A stretch of DNA of 10,593 bases from Thioalkalivibrio nitratireducens (GTDB taxonomy: Bacteria; Pseudomonadota; Gammaproteobacteria; Ectothiorhodospirales; Ectothiorhodospiraceae), in NCBI GenBank assembly GCA_011390385.1, contig JAABSN010000113.1, positions 1-10,593 on the forward strand. Direction: 5' to 3'. Below the pieces are notes generated by a model. It worked only from the letters and a program-made list of their open reading frames with translations. It searched no databases and was not told the DNA's origin. Both the position numbers and the translations under genes were made by a program. How positions within the stretch are numbered: position 1 is the stretch's first letter; each line of letters opens with the position of its first letter. This document shows positions 6,601 through 10,593 of this stretch, piece by piece.

Positions 6601-9379
6601 GCTTGCCCGTGAACTGCTCCAGGTTGTAGGTCCGCAGCAGGATCGACCACGCGCCTCCCCAGGGCTTCGGCGCTTTCAGGCTTGCCAGTCCCAGGATGTC
6701 AGGCTGGCCCAGCAGGCCGTGGATGAATGCCCGCATCCCCGACTGCAGGCGATCAACCGCGTCCGGGGCCAGCGCGTCGAATGTATCGTCCGGACTGAAG
6801 AGCCGTCCGGCATGGCTGAACGCGGATTTCAGCGAGAAAGCGGGGGTGTTCTGCGCCACATGGAAGTAATAGGCCCCCGATTCCGGCGAATGGAAGAAAT
6901 GTGCCGGCGGCAAGTCGCCAGTAAGCGCATCGACATACAGCTCGCCAGGGCGCATGGCAGCGGCGATCTCATTGCAGAACGTCGCGAAGCCGGTATACCA
7001 ACCGGACCCACGCCGCGGCGAGAAGGAAGAGAGACCGAAGCGCTCGGCATGGGCGTCGGCCTCCAGGGCGATGACCAAGGCCACCTTGCGGCGCCCGACC
7101 ACACGCCGAATGGCACCGCTCTCGACGTCACGTTTCAGGGTCGCCTCGTGGATCGTCTGCCAGCGCCCATACTGCGCCACAAACCGGTCCACGTTCGCCT
7201 TCAGGATGTCGCGCTGGACATCGTTCACGGCAATCTGCCGGTAATACGTCCGGCTGCGCCCCACGCCGAGATCCATCTTATTGAACAGCACCAACACCTT
7301 GCGCAGATCGTCACGCTGCCGCCCCAGGACCGAGAGCCACTCCGCACGCTTGCCCTCGGACATGGGGTTCTTGTCAGGGGAAAGGGCAAACAGCATGTCC
7401 TGCATGGTGCGGTTGACCTGGCTCTTGATATCATCCTGCAGCTTGGTCTTCACATAAATCCGCTGGCCAGTGCTGGCGTCCAGCGTCGCCCGCCATCTTT
7501 CAAAGCGCTTCTCGTCATCAAAAACGCTCTTTACACGGGAGGCTTTCGTCATGAACGCTTCGAACGGCATGTCTCGCAGCGACGCCAGCATGGCCAGATC
7601 CTCGGCCTTCTCCTGATCCACCTCATCGGGGTCGCGCCCCCGCTTGGCAAAGAAGCCCTCGTAGGCCTCGGTCAGTTCCGCTTCGGCCTGATCGATCGCC
7701 GCCTGGAGATCGGTTGCCGTAAACGCGGCAAGATCGAGTGTCTCATCCCGTTCCGGCACGATCAGGTCCTCGGCCGTGAGCGTCGCGCTGCCATTGATCG
7801 CCTCCGCGATCATGCTCTCATACTGCTGCAGGACCTGCTGCCGGGCTTGCTCGCGCACCTCGCGTTGTTGCGCATCAAGCTTCCAGAGCACCTCCATCAT
7901 GATGTGCAAATCCGGCTTGTCCGCAGGGGCGACAGGCTCAAGCTGAAGCTTGCCGTACTCGACCGCATGCAGCCGGGCAATACGCATCTCCGAGGCGATC
8001 TCATTGCGCATCGCCTCGACATCGGCCTCATCCGCCATCAGGTGCCAGGCCAGCTGCCGTTCGCCCGCATAGCGCTGCGTGTGCCCGTTGACCGCGACCA
8101 GCAGGACGGAATACAGCGGTTTCTGTTCGCGGAAATCCTCAAGCAGCTTGAGCAGAACGTGGAGGTTCACCGCCCGTTGCGCGCCCTGTGCCCTGGACGG
8201 CACCACGGAATTGGAATCCAGCGGCGCCGTCAAGACCAGAACCCGCTCGGCGAGGATTTCGTCAGATCCCGGGATCAGGGTCCAGAGATCCCGCAGTTGG
8301 CTACGCGTCCAGCGAGAGGGCTCGGCCTGTGCCTGCATGGCGAGACCAGGCCGTTCCATCGCCAGTTGCCGTAGGCGTTCCCCTGCCGTGCCATCAGCAA
8401 AGAAGCGCGGAATTGACACTTCCGAGTCATAGAGCTTGGCGACGCTCTGCTCGTAGGGGTGCATGCGATCCCATACAAAGACAATACCCTTGATACCGAA
8501 ACGCAGCACATCCTTCCACTGGTCCCCGCAATCGAAGTCCATGACTGCGATCGCCTCGTTCAAGTCGATCCCCTCAAGGCGTTCAAGGTCCTCAAAGCCA
8601 CCCTTGCCGAGATAAACCAACCGAGCGTCGAATGCAAGCTCAGCGAAATTGCCGGGACGCATCAGCGTCGGATGCATGGCTTCAAGCCTGAATTGCCCTT
8701 GCTCCCCACCATCCAGCGTCAAGGCACCGGGGATGAATGCCGGGGCGTCAAAGACGATCTCGCCCGTTTCAAAACCACTTTCCCGGAAGCGTTGCGCAAC
8801 GGCATCCTCCAGGGCCAGGTTGCCCGCCGAGCCGGGAAGCACACTCGTGGTGTCCGCGAAAAGCGCGCGCATCTCAGCGATTGTCGTCGTGGCCGAAGAC
8901 ACCGCTGCAGTAGGGGGCAAGGGTTGCGGTTCGGCTACCGCGACCAGTGAGCAACCGAGGATGACCAGAATCACCGCTGCCACCCCCTGGATCGATATGC
9001 CGGCCGGCGTCGACGGCACCACCACGCTAACGATATGCCGCTGCATCAATAGTTTGATGAAGGCGACCACCGAGAGTTCGACATCCCGCCGCGACATGGC
9101 AAATCGTTTCTCGAAGGCATCCACCAGGTCAAGCACCGTGCGCGTGCCGTCGATCTGGCTGATCACGAACGTGCCGAACGCGTCGAGTTCGTAGCGGCGA
9201 ATGGTCTCGGGGGGACGCATCCGCTCGAAAAGCCCTTCGCCACGCTTCATGCTCAGGCTCACGCGCACATTCCCGTCGGCCATGTCCTCGAAGCCGACAT
9301 CCGGGCGCACGACCGCAACGCCGGCCAGTGCCAGCCGTCGCTCATTGCGGTTCTGCCTTCGTTGTCTGAATATCCTCAT
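3611..9379 (-). CDS. Giant FtsX-type ABC permease with N-terminal PqqD-like and degenerate M28 peptidase-like domains
   Basis: A 1922-residue protein. Domains in order: basic N-terminus; PqqD-like domain (about 62-120); anchor helix (about 128-148); extracytoplasmic region (about 150-1210) with an M28-type opening (LPGSAGNLALEDAV, 181-194), PA-like segment (about 245-305) and peptidase-like core (375-450) lacking the metal ligands; a helical, charged stretch (about 455-700); mixed regions (760-1130) without a recognised fold; three membrane helices (about 1212-1232, 1243-1263, 1270-1290); an FtsX unit with first helix after NMRRRRVRTTLTT (1328-1340), periplasmic domain 1358-1630, helices 1634-1656, 1680-1704 and 1722-1744 with the YERKSEIAVFNAIGL signature (1659-1673); and a soluble C-terminal domain (about 1757-1922). 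Eight helices put both ends in the cytosol, matching the positive-inside pattern. MacB/FtsX permeases are usually 400-800 residues, so this is exceptional. The ATG at 9379 is the first possible start (in-frame TAG two codons upstream), with GAGGG 10 bases before it. It lies 23 bases after the ATPase gene and probably forms a complex with it. No frameshift is visible. Substrate unknown. Confidence 0.9.
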   Translation of the reverse strand: MRIFRQRRQNRNERRLALAGVAVVRPDVGFEDMADGNVRVSLSMKRGEGLFERMRPPETIRRYELDAFGTFVISQIDGTRTVLDLVDAFEKRFAMSRRDVELSVVAFIKLLMQRHIVSVVVPSTPAGISIQGVAAVILVILGCSLVAVAEPQPLPPTAAVSSATTTIAEMRALFADTTSVLPGSAGNLALEDAVAQRFRESGFETGEIVFDAPAFIPGALTLDGGEQGQFRLEAMHPTLMRPGNFAELAFDARLVYLGKGGFEDLERLEGIDLNEAIAVMDFDCGDQWKDVLRFGIKGIVFVWDRMHPYEQSVAKLYDSEVSIPRFFADGTAGERLRQLAMERPGLAMQAQAEPSRWTRSQLRDLWTLIPGSDEILAERVLVLTAPLDSNSVVPSRAQGAQRAVNLHVLLKLLEDFREQKPLYSVLLVAVNGHTQRYAGERQLAWHLMADEADVEAMRNEIASEMRIARLHAVEYGKLQLEPVAPADKPDLHIMMEVLWKLDAQQREVREQARQQVLQQYESMIAEAINGSATLTAEDLIVPERDETLDLAAFTATDLQAAIDQAEAELTEAYEGFFAKRGRDPDEVDQEKAEDLAMLASLRDMPFEAFMTKASRVKSVFDDEKRFERWRATLDASTGQRIYVKTKLQDDIKSQVNRTMQDMLFALSPDKNPMSEGKRAEWLSVLGRQRDDLRKVLVLFNKMDLGVGRSRTYYRQIAVNDVQRDILKANVDRFVAQYGRWQTIHEATLKRDVESGAIRRVVGRRKVALVIALEADAHAERFGLSSFSPRRGSGWYTGFATFCNEIAAAMRPGELYVDALTGDLPPAHFFHSPESGAYYFHVAQNTPAFSLKSAFSHAGRLFSPDDTFDALAPDAVDRLQSGMRAFIHGLLGQPDILGLASLKAPKPWGGAWSILLRTYNLEQFTGKPIPTEPVPNSLVALYEKPGNSPPMLIGDVVNCYLGISDATANVYFYGIGEPRPFSPAAYQMDETFREVLYTIDKGRVQSSRQMTSNVNRSPRATLPMFRCREYVIKDRRDPTAVASEPIDISSVWPKKASGRSDPDKYGAHGIDTLSPAGSHGASGPFAIYLSRRRSEMEQDSLMMITASKRCVLNATPENPEGEGFRNPEALGDDIIFQTSADMALLNKSRNADMQGVVNQLLDDFIAQGDQLHAATVANKAAHAHTGYLRTLYEAAGNQVKAYRELSQMNADMLKAVIVYMALMLPFCFFLQKLLFNFKRLEHELAGFSALFVSMFVVFRLIHPAFRLAMSPEAIFIAFVLGAIGVFTTMVLRSRFNQEMSILFRGVGGIGDEVGYGTVGSTAMLIGVQNMRRRRVRTTLTTVTIVLVVFTMLAFSSVSRKAKPTLLPKADSSPYTGLFYHWPNGEPMDEATYRTLRDLFADRARIRVRRMLQSSRSIRAPQHSWRLARETMPDAFLEIKAITGLPPDDPVLRDSMALVEGEVFSSSDAQEVFLSTAAASAMRLGAADVGKTYVRLLGREWLLKGLFDDQRYRLARDLDPNLPLVPFGIVPKAGGDDALDEEIPNLNDVLIDTASLAIIPDGAAAQLGALPRSMAIVFPDTGDDTLLGNEIRRVLTVTEAKFFVGSREPFKLDADAAVLVKPGVYYVGSSYRTAIGGLAKLLIPLIIAGSIILNTMLGTVYERKSEIAVFNAIGLNPTHIFMFFLAEAIVYSIIGAVGGYMIGQVLTIAFKAAGLIQDVNINFSSLVVVYAILFTMALVILSTVYPGYVATRTAVPSGKRKWTMPDHDGHHMRVVFPFIYRPRLAYGVMCYLQQFFAPMSDQSMGDMLAKLEDIKSETDPAGHPVLTLRYNLALAPYDLGVTQNVTFTTRYDEIVSSFRLHMDVDRVSGHDTNWVTTNKPFLERMRKYLIRWRNIDPTRQASYVKHAVDMFTSGTPPLADGIKE
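3614..3619 (-). promoter_or_regulatory. Ribosome binding site AAGGAG inside the end of the upstream gene
   Basis: AAGGAG is made of the last Lys-Glu codons of the 1922-residue gene, 5 bases before the ATG at 3608; TAG and two bases lie between. This fixes the start of the OPT-like gene and points to translational coupling. Confidence 0.75.
3614..4111 (-). other. Soluble C-terminal domain after the last permease helix, residues about 1757-1922
   Basis: About 165 residues following the FtsX unit, predicted cytosolic. It includes a His-rich start (PDHDGHH), a hydrophobic segment with YRPRLAYGVMCYLQQFF, and a beta-rich stretch (LTLRYNLALAPYDLGVTQNV). FtsX-type permeases usually stop a few residues after their last helix, so this extension is unusual. 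I do not recognise the fold. Confidence 0.6.
4130..5401 (-). other. FtsX/MacB-type permease unit, residues about 1327-1750 of the giant permease
   Basis: It has one membrane helix after an Arg-rich cytosolic stretch, a periplasmic domain of about 270 residues, then three helices. The cytosolic loop YERKSEIAVFNAIGLNP after the second helix is the FtsX coupling motif (x-E-R-x-x-E-I-x-x-x-x-A-x-G). The last helix ends in YPGYVATRTAVPS, replacing the more usual P-A-x-x-A-A-R-x-x-P ending. A complete unit, so it can act as one half of an ABC transporter. Confidence 0.85.
5504..5746 (-). other. Three-helix membrane module before the FtsX unit, residues about 1212-1292
   Basis: Three consecutive hydrophobic helices beginning in LKAVIVYMALMLPFCFFLQK and ending before RSRFNQEM. 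It is preceded by a helical periplasmic stretch (about 1136-1210) starting near DMALLNKSR. This module is not part of the normal MacB/FtsX layout of one plus three helices, and it gives the protein eight helices in total. Confidence 0.7.
7970..8887 (-). other. PA-like plus degenerate M28 peptidase-like region, residues about 165-470 of the giant permease
   Basis: The LPGSAGN motif followed by an amphipathic helix and SGFETG resembles the opening of M28 aminopeptidases. ARLVYLGKGGFEDL and FGIKGIVFVWD (within 252-304) resemble the inserted PA domain. VLVLTAPLDS, then GAQRAVNLHVLLKLLEDF, then VAVNGHTQRYAGE line up with the three M28 metal-site strands, but the expected His, Asp and Glu-Glu are replaced, so it is predicted to be inactive as a peptidase. 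Assignment is from pattern recognition only. Confidence 0.6.
9020..9196 (-). other. PqqD-like (RiPP recognition element-like) domain, residues about 62-120 of the giant permease
   Basis: The segment runs ELDAFGTFVISQIDGTRTV, then an acidic helix, then a Phe-rich helix ending LLMQRHIVSV. This is the PqqD pattern: a turn, a hydrophobic helix, Asp-Gly-x-x-Thr-Val, and two helices of a winged-helix fold. PqqD domains bind leader peptides in PQQ and other RiPP pathways, but related domains also occur where no RiPP is known. It precedes the first membrane helix and should be cytosolic. Confidence 0.72.
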
Positions 9380-9389
9380 AAAACGCTAG

Positions 9390-9396
9390 CCCTCAC
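9390..9396 (-). promoter_or_regulatory. Ribosome binding site GTGAGGG for the giant permease
   Basis: GTGAGGG lies 10 bases before the ATG at 9379. An in-frame TAG at 9386-9388 excludes any earlier start, so this site and the ATG define the N-terminus. Confidence 0.6.
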
Positions 9397-9402
9397 TTGC
9401 CG

Positions 9403-10140
9403 CTAAACCACGGTTTCCCCGTCAATGCTGCCGACCTTGACCGTCACGCTGCCCTGCATGTCGACGCGCTTGACGGCCCCGTCCTCGATCCTGATGATCT
9501 TGTCCGAGCACGACAGCATCTTCATGTCGTGCGTGGCGGTAATGACCGTTACACCCAGATTCCGTTTCATCTCGTTGAGCAGGTCGATGATCTCCTCGCC
9601 CGTATGCAGGTCCAGGTTGCCGGTCGGTTCGTCAGCCAAAACAATCAGGGGTTCGTTCACCAGTGCCCTGGCAATGGCGATTCGCTGCTGCTGACCGCCC
9701 GAGACCTGGGCGGGCAGATGGTCCAGCCGATGTCCCAGCCCGACACGCTCAAGCACGCGGCTGGCGTCCTTGCGCGCCTGCGCCGGCGTCTGGCCCGCGA
9801 AGATGCGCGGGATGGCGACATTCTCCAGCGCGCTCATGGTCGGGATCAGATTGAAGGACTGGAAAATAAAGCCGATCTTGCGACAGCGGAACCAGGCCAG
9901 CTGCGACGAATTCAGATCCGAGAGCCGGCAGCCGTCCACGGCGATCTTGCCGTCAGTCGGGGTATCCAGCCCGCCGATCATGTTGAACAACGTCGACTTA
10001 CCGGACCCCGACGGCCCCATGATCGACACGTACTCCCCCTTGTGGATATCGACCGAGACGCCGCGCAGCGCATGGACCTGCTCCCTGCCCATGACGTAGA
10101 CCTTGGTCACCCCTTCACATTTTACGATCGGTTCGCTCAC
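9403..10140 (-). CDS. ABC transporter ATP-binding protein, LolD/MacB type
   Basis: A 245-residue cytosolic ATPase that would power the FtsX-type permeases on either side of it. All motifs are intact: Walker A GPSGSGKST (42-50), Q-loop FIFQSFNLIP (91-100), signature VSGGQQQR (146-153), Walker B LIVLADEPTG (165-174) and the switch His in TATHD (201-205). The VYVMGREQVHALRGVSVDI start is typical of MacB/LolD ATPases, which drive lipoprotein release, efflux or peptide export by mechanotransmission rather than transport through a channel. Length fits the family (about 225-250). I chose the GTG at 10140: it overlaps the permease TAG by one base (TAGTG), has GGAGGAG just upstream, and yields the full first strand. 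The longer frame starting at 10365 would overlap the permease gene by over 200 bases and adds sequence unlike an ABC protein. A short tail (about 224-245) follows the ABC core. Substrate unknown. Confidence 0.95.
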   Translation of the reverse strand: MSEPIVKCEGVTKVYVMGREQVHALRGVSVDIHKGEYVSIMGPSGSGKSTLFNMIGGLDTPTDGKIAVDGCRLSDLNSSQLAWFRCRKIGFIFQSFNLIPTMSALENVAIPRIFAGQTPAQARKDASRVLERVGLGHRLDHLPAQVSGGQQQRIAIARALVNEPLIVLADEPTGNLDLHTGEEIIDLLNEMKRNLGVTVITATHDMKMLSCSDKIIRIEDGAVKRVDMQGSVTVKVGSIDGETVV

Positions 10141-10593
10141 TACTCCTCCACTCGCAACGCTTCGACGGGTTGTTTCCGGGCAGCCATATAGGCGGGAATG
10201 ATCGCGGCGGCAACCGATAATGCCGCGCCGGCCCCCAGCGAGATCAACAGCGCAAACAGGACATCCAGCAGCGGGAACGTGGAAAAGGTATAGGTGCCGT
10301 AGGTCCTGGCGCTGACGGCAATCGCCACGACCAGCCCGACCAGCAGCCCGATCATCGCCCCGCAAACCCCTTGAACCGTGGATTCAATGAAATAGGCGCG
10401 GATCACGAAGTGATCGGTGGCGCCCAGGCACTTGAGCGTGCCGATCTCCTTGACCCGCTCGGTCACGGCCATCAGCATGGCGTTGACGATCCCGACCAGG
10501 CTGGTCAGCAGCGTCAGGCCGATCAGTAGCAGGGTCATCTGGTCGGTCTTGCCCCCAGCGAAGATATCCACGTTCGCATTCTGCAGCAGGATG
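10140..10593 (-). CDS. FtsX/MacB-type ABC permease, C-terminal part (N-terminus beyond window)
   Basis: The last 150 residues of an inner-membrane permease, open at the right edge. Three membrane helices are visible: one starting at TLLLIGLTLLTSLVGIVNAML, one around QGVCGAMIGLLVGLVVAIAV, and one around LLDVLFALLISLGAGAALSV. Between the first two lies VTERVKEIGTLKCLGATDHF, the standard FtsX coupling loop that contacts the ATPase. It ends in PAYMAARKQPVEALRVEE, the normal FtsX-family ending. It therefore looks like an ordinary MacB/LolC-type permease, unlike its giant partner downstream. No start can be assigned because the N-terminal helix and periplasmic domain lie outside the window; the GTG at 10571 is internal, since the frame stays open to the edge. 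The ATPase gene starts on its stop codon. Probably forms a heterodimer with the giant permease; homodimer formation is also possible. Confidence 0.92.
   Translation of the reverse strand, partial: ILLQNANVDIFAGGKTDQMTLLLIGLTLLTSLVGIVNAMLMAVTERVKEIGTLKCLGATDHFVIRAYFIESTVQGVCGAMIGLLVGLVVAIAVSARTYGTYTFSTFPLLDVLFALLISLGAGAALSVAAAIIPAYMAARKQPVEALRVEE
10143..10149 (-). promoter_or_regulatory. Ribosome binding site GGAGGAG for the ATPase gene, inside the permease end
   Basis: GGAGGAG covers the final Glu-Glu codons of the permease and lies only a few bases before the GTG at 10140. With the TAGTG overlap it decides the GTG start and indicates translational coupling. Confidence 0.7.

Noticed and set aside
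7253..7291. Asn-Lys-Met-Asp motif (FNKMDLG, near residues 699-705 of the giant protein) resembling the G4 motif of GTPases.
   Set aside because: There is no P-loop or other GTPase motif nearby, and the region is predicted extracytoplasmic; a chance match.
6719..8374. Long plus-strand open frame of 551 codons.
   Set aside because: Antisense to the middle of the giant permease, whose frame is continuous with clear domains on both sides; the plus-strand product has Arg/His/Leu-rich shadow composition.
8951..8962. Ile-Leu-Gly-Cys at the end of the first hydrophobic helix of the giant protein, resembling a lipobox.
   Set aside because: Leu at the second position is atypical, the helix lies about 130 residues from the N-terminus after a folded domain, and a cleaved lipoprotein would separate the PqqD-like domain; more likely a simple anchor.
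9380..9402. Possible terminator or promoter in the 23-base gap between the ATPase and the giant permease.
   Set aside because: No inverted repeat, T-run or promoter-like pair of boxes fits; only the ribosome site is supported.
10141..10365. Upstream extension of the ATPase frame to a start at 10365.
   Set aside because: It would overlap the permease gene by over 200 bases and adds a Arg/Gly/Cys-rich stretch foreign to ABC ATPases; the GTG at 10140 has a good ribosome site.

Overview
The window is one tightly packed, single-direction gene cluster: every supported gene lies on the minus strand, and the longest gap between genes is 31 bases, so no long non-coding stretch exists. The DNA is GC-rich. 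The very large membrane proteins, and two proteins that look like the OPT/DUF6785-type membrane families common in the Planctomycetes-Verrucomicrobia-Lentisphaerae (PVC) group, suggest a PVC-type or similar diderm bacterium. This is an inference from protein character; no marker gene is present.

In transcription order (from the right edge leftwards) the layout is: (1) the C-terminal half of a MacB/FtsX-type ABC permease, cut by the window edge (10140-10593); (2) its ABC ATPase, a LolD/MacB-type protein starting at GTG and overlapping the permease stop by one base (9403-10140); (3) a 1922-residue protein (3611-9379) that joins a cytosolic PqqD-like (RiPP recognition element-like) domain, an anchor helix, a large extracytoplasmic region with PA-like and degenerate M28 peptidase-like parts, a three-helix membrane module, a complete FtsX permease unit and a soluble C-terminal domain; (4) a 675-residue polytopic membrane protein that resembles oligopeptide transporters (OPT-like) (1581-3608); (5) a DUF6785-like membrane protein with a roughly 330-residue coiled-coil insertion, open at the left edge (1-1549).

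The order permease-ATPase-permease is that of lolC-lolD-lolE and suggests one heteromeric ABC complex: the partial FtsX permease and the giant protein would share the single ATPase. The PqqD-like domain would face the cytosol beside the ATPase, and the pseudo-peptidase domain would face the periplasm or cell exterior. The two following genes, with AAGGAG- and GGGGAG-type ribosome sites, add two related OPT/DUF6785-like membrane proteins. A working hypothesis is a peptide- or lipoprotein-handling export/uptake system in which peptide recognition (PqqD, M28-like fold) and peptide-type transporters (OPT-like) are coupled to an FtsX-type mechanotransmission ABC unit. Substrate and direction cannot be read from the sequence.
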